This document shows positions 50,829 through 58,830 of a stretch of 64,000 bases of DNA, one piece after another. The stretch comes from Streptomyces zaomyceticus. GTDB lineage: Bacteria > Actinomycetota > Actinomycetes > Streptomycetales > Streptomycetaceae. A program made the translations under genes and the position numbers. The stretch covers positions 108,034-172,033 of the forward strand of contig NZ_BNBZ01000017.1 of the NCBI RefSeq assembly GCF_014656215.1. The letters run 5' to 3'. Below the pieces are notes generated by a model, which was not told where the DNA came from, made no database searches, and worked only from the letters and a program-made list of their open reading frames with translations. The first letter of the stretch is position 1, and each line of letters begins with the position of its first letter.

Positions 50829-52046
50829 CTACGGCCGCCAGAGGCCGTCCGGGGTCAGCCCCAGCAGGTCGATCGCGTTGCCCCGGACGATCCGCTCGAC
50901 GACGTCCGCCGGCAGATGGCCCATCTGGGCCTCGCCCACCTCCCGCGACTTGGGCCATGTCGAGTCCGAGTGCGGGTAGTCCGTCTCGTACAGGACGTTC
51001 CCCGCGCCGATGGCGCCGAGGTTGCGGAGCCCGAAGGCGTCGTCGAAGAAGCAGCCGAAGACATGGCCGGCGAAGAGCTCGGACGGCGGGCGCAGCACCT
51101 TCTCGGCGACCCCGCCCCAGCCGCGGTTCTCCTCCCAGACGACGTCGGCCCGCTCCAGGATGTAGGGGATCCAGCCGATCTGCCCCTCCGCGTACATGAT
51201 CCTCAGGTTCGGGAAGCGCTCGAACTTGCCGCTCATCAGCCAGTCGACCATCGAGAAGCAGCAGTTGGCGAAGGTGATGGTCGAGCCGACGGCCGGCGGG
51301 GCGTCGGCCGAGGTGGACGGCATCCGGCTGGAGGAGCCGATGTGCATGGCGATGACCGTGCCGGTCTCGTCGCAGGCGCGGAAGAAGGGGTCCCAGTGGT
51401 CCGTGTGGACGGAGGGGAGCCCGAGGTGCGGCGGGATCTCGGAGAAGGCGACGGCCCTCACCCCGCGCGCGGCGTTGCGGCGCACCTCGGCCGCGGCGAG
51501 CTCGGGGTCCCAGAGCGGGATCAGGGTGAGCGGGATGAGCCGGCCGTGGGCCTCGGGCCCGCACCACTCCTCCACCATCCAGTCGTTGTACGCCCGGACG
51601 CAGAGCAGCCCGAGTTCGCGGTCGCTCGCCTCGGTGAAGGTCTGCCCGCAGAACCGGGGGAAGGTGGGGAAGCAGAGCGCGGACTGGACGTGGTTGACGT
51701 CCATGTCGGCCAGCCGCTCGGGCACGGAGTGGGAGCCGGGCCGCATCTGCTCGTACGTGATGACTTCGAGCCGTATCTCGTCGCGGTCGTAGCCGACGGC
51801 GGTGTCGAGCCGGGTGAGGGGCCGGTGCAGGTCCTCGTAGACCCACCAGTCGCCGATCGGGCCGTCGTCACCCCTGGCCCCCATGACGGGGGCGAACTTC
51901 CCGCCGAGGAAGGTCATTTCCTTGAGCGGGGCGCGGACGATCCGGGGGCCGGTGTCGTGGTACCGGGACGGGAGCCGGTCCCGCCAGACGTGCGGGGGCT
52001 CCACGGTGTGGTCGTCCACCGAGATGATCTTCGGGAAGGTCTCCAT
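50829..52046 (-). CDS. Amidohydrolase_2 (ACMSD-like) family protein
   Basis: This 405-aa metal-dependent hydrolase or decarboxylase has the family's N-terminal metal site in IISVDDHTVEPPHVW (DxH), a central PLWDPELAAAEVRRNAARGVRAVAF strand-helix, the His in VHTDHWDPFFRACDETG and MHIGSSS, and the terminal YETDYPHSDSTWP with the conserved Asp. Such proteins sit in degradation pathways for steroid-like or aromatic acids. ATG 52046 is preferred: the in-frame GTG 52055 falls inside the TACCGT -10 box, and transcription should begin at this ATG. The TGACG-N3-CGTCA operator lies just upstream, over the -35 to -10 spacer. Confidence 0.85.
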   Translation of the reverse strand: METFPKIISVDDHTVEPPHVWRDRLPSRYHDTGPRIVRAPLKEMTFLGGKFAPVMGARGDDGPIGDWWVYEDLHRPLTRLDTAVGYDRDEIRLEVITYEQMRPGSHSVPERLADMDVNHVQSALCFPTFPRFCGQTFTEASDRELGLLCVRAYNDWMVEEWCGPEAHGRLIPLTLIPLWDPELAAAEVRRNAARGVRAVAFSEIPPHLGLPSVHTDHWDPFFRACDETGTVIAMHIGSSSRMPSTSADAPPAVGSTITFANCCFSMVDWLMSGKFERFPNLRIMYAEGQIGWIPYILERADVVWEENRGWGGVAEKVLRPPSELFAGHVFGCFFDDAFGLRNLGAIGAGNVLYETDYPHSDSTWPKSREVGEAQMGHLPADVVERIVRGNAIDLLGLTPDGLWRP

Positions 52047-52053
52047 GGCTTTC

Positions 52054-52081
52054 ACGGTAGCGCCGATCTGACGACCCGTCA
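52054..52081 (-). promoter_or_regulatory. Leaderless promoter with TGACG-N3-CGTCA operator
   Basis: TACCGT (52059-52054 on the minus strand) ends 7 nt before ATG 52046. TGACG-N3-CGTCA at 52069-52081 lies 9 bp further upstream, where bound protein would block RNA polymerase. Confidence 0.7.
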
Positions 52082-52230
52082 GCTACCGTGCGCCAGATCG
52101 GCGACGTGACGGCCGTACAACGGCCGTGTCACGGGCCGGACTACGGCCGACCCGATGCTGACGGACTCCCTCCGGGCAAGGCAGACTGTCCAGGGCGAAA
52201 CCAGCGGTAGCGGTACGGGCAGGGGGAGCG

Positions 52231-55200
52231 ATGGACCGTGAGAACGGGCCGCGAGTTCCGGTGCAGCGGGCTCCGACGACGGGCGAGGACGCCCCGGTGA
52301 ACACGGATGCCCCGACGGCGACGGACGAAGGCGCCGGCATGGGCACGGGCCAGAAGACGGGCGCTCCGACGCGCCACGCGACGGGAGCGGGGCGAGCGGC
52401 CACGACGAAATCCGGCCACGAAGCCGCCGCCGGGCCGCACACGGGCTCCGGCGCCGGGGCGAGCACGGACACGGCCGCCGCCGACGCGAGCGGGGACAAG
52501 GCCCCCGCCGCCCGCACCGGCACGGACACGGCCGACACCGGCACGGACACGGCCCACACCGGCTCGGACACGGCCCACACCGGCTCGGACACGGCCACCG
52601 CCGCCCCCGGGCTTCTCCGGTTCGCGGTGCTCGGGCCCGTCCGGGCCTGGCGCGACGGCGAGCCCGTGCCCACCGGGTCACCCCAGCAGCGCGCCCTGCT
52701 CGCCGCCCTGCTCCTGCGCGGCGGCCGTACCGCCACCGCCTCCGAACTGATCGACGCGCTCTGGGGCGAGGAACCGCCCTCGCAGGCCCTCGCGGCCGTC
52801 CGGACCTACGCCTCCCGGCTCCGCAAGGCGCTCGGCCCCAAGGTCCTGGTCAGCGAGTCCGGCGGCTACGCCCTGCGCACCTCCGCGAACGCCCTGGACG
52901 TCACCGGCGCCCAGGAACTCGGCGCCGAGGCCGAGAAGCTGCGCGCCGCCGGGGACCGGGCGGCCGCCCGCGACCGGCTCGCCGAAGCCCTCGACCTGTG
53001 GGACGGCGAGGTGCTGGCCTCCGTGCCCGGGCCGTACGCCGAGAACCAGCGGACCCGCCTGGAGGAGTGGCGGCTCACCCTCCTGGAGACCCGCCTCGAC
53101 ATCGACCTGGAGGTCGGCGCCCACGCGGAGGCCGTGTCCGAGCTGACCGCGCTCACCGCCGCGCACCCGCTGCGCGAGCGGCTCCGCGAGCTGCTCATGC
53201 TCGCGCTGTACCGCAGCGGCCGGCAGGCCGAGGCCCTCGCCGTGTACGCCGACACGCGCCGGCTCCTCGCCGACGAGCTCGGCGTCGACCCCACACCCGA
53301 ACTCGCCCGGCTCCAGCAGCGGATCCTCCAGGCCGACGCCGAACTCGCCCGCCCGGTCGAGGAGGCCGCCCCGGCCGCCGCGCCCGTCGCCCGCCCCGCG
53401 CAGCTCCCCGCGACCGTCCCGGACTTCACGGGCCGCGCCTCCTTCGTACGGGAGCTCGGCTCCCGGCTCGCCACCGCCGAGGGCCATGTCATGGCCGTGT
53501 CGGCGCTCGCGGGCATCGGCGGCGTCGGCAAGACGACCCTCGCCGTGCATGTCGCGCACGAGGCCAGGCCGCACTTCCCGGACGGCCAGCTGTACGTGGA
53601 CCTCCAGGGCGCCGGCTCCCGGGCCGCCGCGCCGGAGACCGTCCTCGGCTCCTTCCTCCGCGCGCTCGGCACCCCGGACTCGGCCATCCCCGACTCGCTC
53701 GACGAACGGGCGGCGCTGTACCGCTCGACGCTCGACGGACGCCGGGTCCTGGTCCTCCTGGACAACGCCCGTGACGCCGCCCAGATCCGCCCGCTGCTGC
53801 CCGGCACGGCGGGCTGCGCGGCCCTCGTCACCAGCCGGATCCGCATGGTGGACCTGGCGGGCGCCCATCTGGTGGACCTCGACGTGATGTCCCCGGAGGA
53901 GGCCCTCCAGCTCTTCACCAGGATCGTCGGCGCGGAGCGGGTCCAGGCCGAGCGGGAGGCCGCGCTCGACGTGGTCGCCGCCTGCGGGTTCCTGCCACTG
54001 GCCATCCGTATCGCCGCCTCCCGGCTGGCGGCCCGCCGCACCTGGACGGTCTCCGTCCTGGCGGCCAAGCTGGCCGACGAGCGGCGGCGCCTGGACGAAC
54101 TCCAGGCGGGCGACCTCGCGGTGAAGGCCACGTTCGAGCTCGGCTACGGGCAGCTGGAACCGGCCCAGGCGCGCGCCTTCCGGCTGCTGGGGCTCGCCGA
54201 CGGCCCGGACATCTCCCTCGCCGCGGCGGCGGCCGTCCTCGACCTGCCCCTCTGGGACACCGAGGACCTCCTGGAGGCCCTCGTCGACACCTCCCTGGTG
54301 GAGTCGGCCGCGCCGGGCCGCTACCGCTACCACGACCTGGTCCGGCTCTACGCGCGTGCCTGTGCCGACCGCGACGAGCAGCCCCCGTCGGAGAAGGACG
54401 CCGCGCTCTCCCGGCTCCTCGACTTCTATCTGTCGACGGCGGCACGGGTGTACGCCATCGAGCGCCCCGGCGACCGTCTCGTCGACCACCTCGAACCCAC
54501 CACCCACGAAGGCCTCTCCTTCACCGACCGCCACACGGCCCAGGACTGGCTCTACGCCGAGGCCAACTGCCTCCTCGCCTGCGTCCGCCAGTCCGCCGGG
54601 ACCCCGGGGACGCTGCGGCGCGGGGTGGACCTGCTGTGGGCGGCGCTGGACCTGGCGGAATCGGGCGCCAACTCCAAGGAGTACGAGGCGGTGGCGACGG
54701 TCCTCCGCGAGGCGGCGGGCCGCACCTCGGACAGCCGGGCCGCGGGCCGGGCCGCCATCGCCTCGGCGTATGTGCACCACGTGTCGGGCCGGTTCGACCA
54801 GGCCGACCAGGAGGCCCGCGAGGCGATGGGGCTCGCCGACCTGGTCGACGACCGGATGCCCCGCTCCTGGGCGGCCAACACCCTCGGCGTCATGGCGGTC
54901 TACCGCAACCGGTACGAGGAGGGCGAGGAGTTCCTCAACCGCGCGATCGAGGAGTTCCGCGACTGCCAGGACGAGCCGGGCGAGGCCAGCGCCCTGTGCA
55001 ACCTCTCCCGCATCCATCTGCTCACCGGCCGCACGGTCAGTGCCGTGGTCCTCGCCCGCCGGGGCACCGCCATGTACGACCGGATGGGCCATGCCCTGAA
55101 GGGCGCGAACGGCCGCTACGCCATGGGCGTCGCGCTCACCCAGAGCGGTCAGCTCACCGACGCGTACGACAGCCTGGCGGCGGCCCTCGACGTCTTCCGG

Positions 55201-55503
55201 GACAGCCGGCAGCGGCTGTGGGAGGGCATGACGCTCTTCCGCATGGCCGAGGTCGACGTCGCCGCCCGCCGGTACGCGCAGGCCGCGTCCCACGCGGAGA
55301 TGGCCCTGACGGTGCTGCGCGGGATCGGCGGGGAGTGGCGCCGGGGCAATGTGCTCACCGTCCTGGGCCGGGCCCTGAACGGCATCGGCCAGCTCGGCAG
55401 GGCCGAGGTCTGCTGGCAGGACGCCCTCGGCATCTACGAGGAGCTGAACTCCCCCGAGGCCGCCGAGGTCCGGGCGCTCCTCGCCCCGGCGGCCGCCGCC
55501 TGA
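52231..55503 (+). CDS. afsR: AfsR, SARP-family global regulator with NB-ARC and TPR domains
   Basis: This 1090-aa transcription factor activates afsS and secondary metabolism after phosphorylation by AfsK. A disordered N-terminus of about 125 residues contains repeats (DTADTGTDTAHTGSDTAHTG). The OmpR-like wHTH spans about 128-225 and the BTAD domain 230-375. The NB-ARC ATPase starts at PDFTGRASFVREL, with a P-loop GIGGVGKTT at 428-436 and Walker B LVLLDNA at about 507. TPRs follow from about 770. Sequence agreement with S. coelicolor AfsR as I know it is strong across its whole length; this protein is about 100 residues longer, mainly at the N-terminus. ATG 52231 has GGGGGAGCG upstream. Confidence 0.95.
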   Translation: MDRENGPRVPVQRAPTTGEDAPVNTDAPTATDEGAGMGTGQKTGAPTRHATGAGRAATTKSGHEAAAGPHTGSGAGASTDTAAADASGDKAPAARTGTDTADTGTDTAHTGSDTAHTGSDTATAAPGLLRFAVLGPVRAWRDGEPVPTGSPQQRALLAALLLRGGRTATASELIDALWGEEPPSQALAAVRTYASRLRKALGPKVLVSESGGYALRTSANALDVTGAQELGAEAEKLRAAGDRAAARDRLAEALDLWDGEVLASVPGPYAENQRTRLEEWRLTLLETRLDIDLEVGAHAEAVSELTALTAAHPLRERLRELLMLALYRSGRQAEALAVYADTRRLLADELGVDPTPELARLQQRILQADAELARPVEEAAPAAAPVARPAQLPATVPDFTGRASFVRELGSRLATAEGHVMAVSALAGIGGVGKTTLAVHVAHEARPHFPDGQLYVDLQGAGSRAAAPETVLGSFLRALGTPDSAIPDSLDERAALYRSTLDGRRVLVLLDNARDAAQIRPLLPGTAGCAALVTSRIRMVDLAGAHLVDLDVMSPEEALQLFTRIVGAERVQAEREAALDVVAACGFLPLAIRIAASRLAARRTWTVSVLAAKLADERRRLDELQAGDLAVKATFELGYGQLEPAQARAFRLLGLADGPDISLAAAAAVLDLPLWDTEDLLEALVDTSLVESAAPGRYRYHDLVRLYARACADRDEQPPSEKDAALSRLLDFYLSTAARVYAIERPGDRLVDHLEPTTHEGLSFTDRHTAQDWLYAEANCLLACVRQSAGTPGTLRRGVDLLWAALDLAESGANSKEYEAVATVLREAAGRTSDSRAAGRAAIASAYVHHVSGRFDQADQEAREAMGLADLVDDRMPRSWAANTLGVMAVYRNRYEEGEEFLNRAIEEFRDCQDEPGEASALCNLSRIHLLTGRTVSAVVLARRGTAMYDRMGHALKGANGRYAMGVALTQSGQLTDAYDSLAAALDVFRDSRQRLWEGMTLFRMAEVDVAARRYAQAASHAEMALTVLRGIGGEWRRGNVLTVLGRALNGIGQLGRAEVCWQDALGIYEELNSPEAAEVRALLAPAAAA

Positions 55504-55530
55504 GGCGGCCGATCGGGCCCCGGCCTCGGC

Positions 55531-55563
55531 GTTCATCGTTCGTTTATCGCCGGCGGACATGCT
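55531..55563 (+). promoter_or_regulatory. SARP/AfsR-type direct repeats in the afsS promoter
   Basis: GTTCATC (55531-55537) and GTTTATC (55542-55548) are heptamers spaced by 4 nt, the 11-bp periodicity of SARP and PHO boxes. A possible -10 (CATGCT, 55558-55563) begins 9 bp after the second repeat, close to the spacing of SARP-activated promoters. Confidence 0.6.
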
Positions 55564-55650
55564 TCTTCCATCGATCCGTCGCGTCGGGGGGCAGACGGGT
55601 CGCCGAAGAGGCCGTCCTCTCCACGCAATAGGGTGAGCGGCCCTGCAGTG

Positions 55651-55692
55651 AGACCCGTCCGGCAGTCCACGGGGGAACAGCCGGACGGGTCT
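55651..55692 (+). promoter_or_regulatory. 12-bp perfect stem-loop between afsR and afsS
   Basis: AGACCCGTCCGG (55651-55662) pairs exactly with CCGGACGGGTCT (55681-55692) around an 18-nt loop. It could terminate afsR read-through or form a structured afsS leader; it lies 52 bp before the afsS start. No T-run follows. Confidence 0.7.
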
Positions 55693-55743
55693 CGACGACC
55701 CATCTGACCCACGATGAAACACGAAGAACCACGGGAGGTTCCG

Positions 55744-55965
55744 ATGAGCGACGAGTCGATCGCCAAGCCGACGAACGTTCATGTCACCGGCGGCGAGGCC
55801 GCGGACATCGAGACCAAGAACATCCACGTCACCGGCGGTGACGCCGAGGACTCGATCGCCGAGAAGATCGGCATCAAGAACATCCACGTCACCGGCGAGC
55901 CGGCCGACACGGGGACCGCCGCTCCGCTCGGCAACATCCACGTCACCACGGAGCCGGCCAAGTAG
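55744..55965 (+). CDS. afsS: AfsS-like small repeat protein
   Basis: This 73-aa protein is made of four copies of an N-(I/V)-H-V-T-(G/T)-(G/E) motif (NVHVTGGEA, NIHVTGGDA, NIHVTGEPA, NIHVTTEPA), separated by acidic stretches. It lies directly downstream of afsR in the same direction, exactly where afsS lies in S. coelicolor. AfsS is a small 'sigma-like' protein with internal repeats, whose transcription AfsR activates and which raises antibiotic production. The name rests on position, size and repeat architecture. I start it at ATG 55744 behind GGGAGG rather than 55714. A RiPP precursor is a less likely reading, since no maturation gene is near. Confidence 0.8.
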   Translation: MSDESIAKPTNVHVTGGEAADIETKNIHVTGGDAEDSIAEKIGIKNIHVTGEPADTGTAAPLGNIHVTTEPAK

Positions 55966-56140
55966 ACCATTCCCGACGGGGAAAGGCCGCGGCGGCGACT
56001 TCGGGGGAGCTGCCGGGGCCGACCGGGAAGGTCCGGTCGACGGGGGAGCACACGGGCTCGGGGGACACCCGGGACGACGGAACCAGGGGGGGATCCGTCC
56101 GGGCAGGGCCCGTGCGCAACGCGATCGGACCGTCGCAGGA

Positions 56141-56170
56141 GGAGGGGCCGGGCTGCTGCCCGGCCCCTCC
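56141..56170. terminator. 13-bp perfect hairpin between afsS and convergent gene
   Basis: GGAGGGGCCGGGC (56141-56153) pairs exactly with GCCCGGCCCCTCC (56158-56170) with a TGCT loop. It lies between convergent genes and can serve both. Confidence 0.8.
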
Positions 56171-56217
56171 GGCGTGTGTACGGACCTCTCCCGTCGTGGC
56201 GTCGCGGCGCGGGTCCG

Positions 56218-56889
56218 TCAGCGGGCGTAGGAACCGAGGCCGACCAGGCAGTACACGTACTCGCTGACCGTGGTGCCGTTCATCGTGTAGCGGTGGGAGA
56301 AGGCGTACTGCGTCCTGGGGTTGGCGTTGCACTTGTTCATGTCGGAGGTGAACGGGAACGTCTGGATCACCTTGTAGTGGGCGTCGGACGCCGAGCAGGA
56401 GACCTCGTCGACGCCGCTGACGGACTGCGCGGTCGTCGAGTCGGGGAGCGAGCCGTTGAGGCAGGTGCCCTTCTCGTACGGGTCGGGCTCCTCCTCCGTG
56501 GGGGTGGCGGCGGCGGTGGGGTCGCCGTCCACGTCGAAGGTGGGCGGCGGCGGGTAGGAGAAGGTGGGGATCGGGCCGGGGCCGGTCGAACCGGCCCTGT
56601 CGTCCTGGTCGTCGTTCAGGAGGTAGGAGCCTCCGATGATCGCGCCGAGGACGGCGAGGGGGACCAGGCAGCCGAGGAGACCGCCCTTCTTCTGCTGGGC
56701 CCCCGCGACGGTGATGCGCAGCTGGACCGTGCTCTCGCCGAGGCGGGCGGCGACGAGTTCGCCGTGGCGGCAGGGGCGGACGCGGAGCTGGGCGGGGCCG
56801 GTCGGCAGGGTGACGGTGATGACGACACCCTGGGCCGCCTGCTGCGGGGTCAGGGTGAGGGGAATCTCGGAAGGCGCTGGCGAGGACAC
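56218..56889 (-). CDS. LppU/SCO3897-like membrane protein
   Basis: This 223-aa protein has an N-terminal DnaJ-C-like beta region (IPLTLTPQQAAQGVVITVTLPTG, residues 9-31, RPCRHGELVAARLGES). One TM helix follows (GCLVPLAVLGAIIGGSYLL), then a Pro/Thr linker, and an extracytoplasmic domain with five or six Cys residues (CLNGSLPDST, VSCSASDAHYKVIQTFP, CNANPRTQYAFS, YVYCLVGLG). This C-terminal pattern matches the LppU/SCO3897 family. Function is unknown. The start is the GTG at 56889 with GGAG 8 nt upstream. It occupies the position between afsS and afsK. Confidence 0.8.
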   Translation of the reverse strand: MSSPAPSEIPLTLTPQQAAQGVVITVTLPTGPAQLRVRPCRHGELVAARLGESTVQLRITVAGAQQKKGGLLGCLVPLAVLGAIIGGSYLLNDDQDDRAGSTGPGPIPTFSYPPPPTFDVDGDPTAAATPTEEEPDPYEKGTCLNGSLPDSTTAQSVSGVDEVSCSASDAHYKVIQTFPFTSDMNKCNANPRTQYAFSHRYTMNGTTVSEYVYCLVGLGSYAR

Positions 56890-56974
56890 GGGCGGCTCCG
56901 GGGGATGGGGGACTGCGGTTCGCCGAGGACGGCCCCTATGACGTGTACACGGCTACGGACGGTTGCACTCCTGA

Positions 56975-57094
56975 AGCGCCGGGCGCCCCTCCCTCGACTC
57001 CTCGGGCGCCCGCCCCTCCCTCTCGACCCCTCGGGTGCCCGCCCCCTCCCTCGACTCCTCGGGCGCCCGCCCCTCTCCCCCTCGACCCCTCCCC
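56975..57094. repeat. Imperfect repeats upstream of LppU-like gene
   Basis: Three imperfect copies of a unit of about 27 bp (CCTCGGGCGCCCGCCCCTCC-like) run up to the end of the acyl-CoA ligase gene. No coding potential is evident. Confidence 0.6.
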
Positions 57095-58744
57095 TCAACT
57101 CCTCGCCCTCAGATCCCCCTTCACCACCTTCCCGCTCGCGTTCCTCGGCAGCTCCGTGACGAACTCGACCTCCCTCGGGACCTTGTAGTTCGCCATCTCC
57201 CGCCGCGACCAGGCGATCAGGTCGTCCGCCGTGACCCGCGCCCCCGGGCGCCGCACCGCGAAGGCCTTCCCGACCTCGCCGAGCCTCGGGTCGGGGATGC
57301 CGATCACCGCGACGTCCGCGATCTCCGGGTGGAGGCCGAGGAGCTGCTCGATCTCGGCCGGATAGGCGTTGAAGCCGCCCACGATGAACATGTCCTTGAG
57401 CCGGTCGGTGATCCGCAGATTGCCGGCCTCGTCGAGGACGCCGATGTCCCCGGTGCGGAGCCAGCCGTCCGCGTCGATCGCCGCCGCCGTCTCCTCCGCG
57501 TCCTCGAAGTAGCCGCTCATCACGTGGTGGCCCCGGACCAGGACCTCCCCGGTCTCCGAGAGGCGGACCTCGGTGCCGGGGATCGCGCGGCCCGAGGTGG
57601 TGGCGACGGTGGCGTCCGGGTCGTCGCGCCGGCACATCGTGACGATGCCGCTCGCCTCGGAGAGGCCGTACGCGGTGAGGACCGTACCGACGCCCAGCTC
57701 CGCGCGGAGGCGCTCGACGAGCCGCAGGGGGACCACGGCCGCGCCCGTCACGACGAGGCGGAGGGAGGACAGATCGTGGGCCGTGCGGGCCGGGTGGTCG
57801 AGGAGGGACTGGTGGAGCGTGGGCGGGCCCGGCAGGACCGTGACGCGCTCGGCGGCGATGTTGGCGAGGACGGTGTCGACGGTGAAGACGGACTGCGGGA
57901 CGATCACCGCGCCCCGCATCAGACAGGCGAGGATCCCGGCCTTGTAGCCGAAGGTGTGGAAGAAGGGGTTGACCACGAGGTAGCGGTCGCCCTGGCGGAG
58001 ACCGGCGAGCTCGGACCAGATCGCGTAGCAGCGCAGGCTCTGGGCGTGGCTGATGACCGCGCCCTTGGGGCGGCCCGTGGTGCCGGAGGTGTAGATGATG
58101 TCGGAGGGGGCGGCGGGGTCGATGGCGGCGGCCCGCGCGCGGACCCGCTCGGCCGGGACGCCGTCGCCCTCGGCGAGGAAGGCCTTCCAGGTGGTCCACT
58201 CCGCTTCGTCGGGCGCGGTGTCGCCGAGGACCACGACCTTCTCCAGGTGCGGGAGCGCGACTCCGGAGCGGCGCAGGGAGGCCACGTAGGAGGTGCCGAG
58301 GAAGGTGCCGGTGACGAAGAGCAGCCGGGCCCGGGAGCGCTGGAGGACGGAGGCGGCCTCGGTGCCCTTGAAGCGGGTGTTCAGGGGGACGAGGACGGCG
58401 CCGGCGGTGACGGCGCCGAGCGCGGAGACGATCCAGTCGAGGCTGTTGGGGGCCCAGATCGCGACCCGGTCCCCCGCCCGTATGCCGGTGGCGAGGCAGG
58501 CTGCCGCCGCCCGCTCGACGCGTTCGCCGAGTTCGGCGTAGGCGACACGGACGCGTCCGTCGACGACGGCCTCCCGTGCGCCGTACCGCCGGGCCGCCGC
58601 TTGTACGAGCCCGGGGATCGTGCCCCACTCCAGGTCACCGCGCACCCGGTCCTCCCCCGGCTCGCGGACGCCCGCCTCGCCCCGCTCACACACCCCGGCC
58701 TCCCCCGGCTCGCCCGCCTCGTGGACCGCGCCCGCCTCGTCCAT
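57095..58744 (-). CDS. FadD3-like acyl-CoA synthetase
   Basis: This 549-aa adenylate-forming enzyme (552 aa if GTG 58753 is used) has the AMP motif DIIYTSGTTGRPKGAVISH, then TAYGLSEASG, DGWLRTGDIGVLDEAGNLRITDRLKDMFIVGGFNAYPAEIE, and the catalytic Lys in NASGKVVKGDL. The best family match I can see is FadD3/steroid-acid CoA ligases. It would activate the substrate of the divergent thiolase/hydratase unit. The N-terminal 45 residues are Glu/Gly-rich repeats (EAGEPGEAGVCERGEAG) of low complexity. Ribosome site AAGGGGA lies 9 nt before ATG 58744. The TGACT-N3-CGTCA operator overlaps its promoter. Confidence 0.88.
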   Translation of the reverse strand: MDEAGAVHEAGEPGEAGVCERGEAGVREPGEDRVRGDLEWGTIPGLVQAAARRYGAREAVVDGRVRVAYAELGERVERAAAACLATGIRAGDRVAIWAPNSLDWIVSALGAVTAGAVLVPLNTRFKGTEAASVLQRSRARLLFVTGTFLGTSYVASLRRSGVALPHLEKVVVLGDTAPDEAEWTTWKAFLAEGDGVPAERVRARAAAIDPAAPSDIIYTSGTTGRPKGAVISHAQSLRCYAIWSELAGLRQGDRYLVVNPFFHTFGYKAGILACLMRGAVIVPQSVFTVDTVLANIAAERVTVLPGPPTLHQSLLDHPARTAHDLSSLRLVVTGAAVVPLRLVERLRAELGVGTVLTAYGLSEASGIVTMCRRDDPDATVATTSGRAIPGTEVRLSETGEVLVRGHHVMSGYFEDAEETAAAIDADGWLRTGDIGVLDEAGNLRITDRLKDMFIVGGFNAYPAEIEQLLGLHPEIADVAVIGIPDPRLGEVGKAFAVRRPGARVTADDLIAWSRREMANYKVPREVEFVTELPRNASGKVVKGDLRARS

Positions 58745-58763
58745 CTCCACCACTCCCCTTAGC

Positions 58764-58803
58764 TGACTATCCGTCAGATTAGTTGTAACCTGACGCGCTG
58801 TCA
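58764..58803. promoter_or_regulatory. Paired operators between divergent FadD and thiolase genes
   Basis: TGACTATCCGTCA (58764-58776, one mismatch) directly follows TAATCT on the minus strand, a -10 for the ligase. TGACGCGCTGTCA (58791-58803, one mismatch) directly follows TAACCT (58786-58791), a -10 for the thiolase. Each promoter therefore has its own operator copy. Confidence 0.75.
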
Positions 58804-58830
58804 GTAGCGCTGTCGTACGGGGAGGTCGCC

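Noticed and set aside
55744..55965. NIHVTG repeat protein as a multi-core RiPP precursor
   Set aside because: No modification, protease or exporter gene is adjacent. Position behind afsR and size fit AfsS better.
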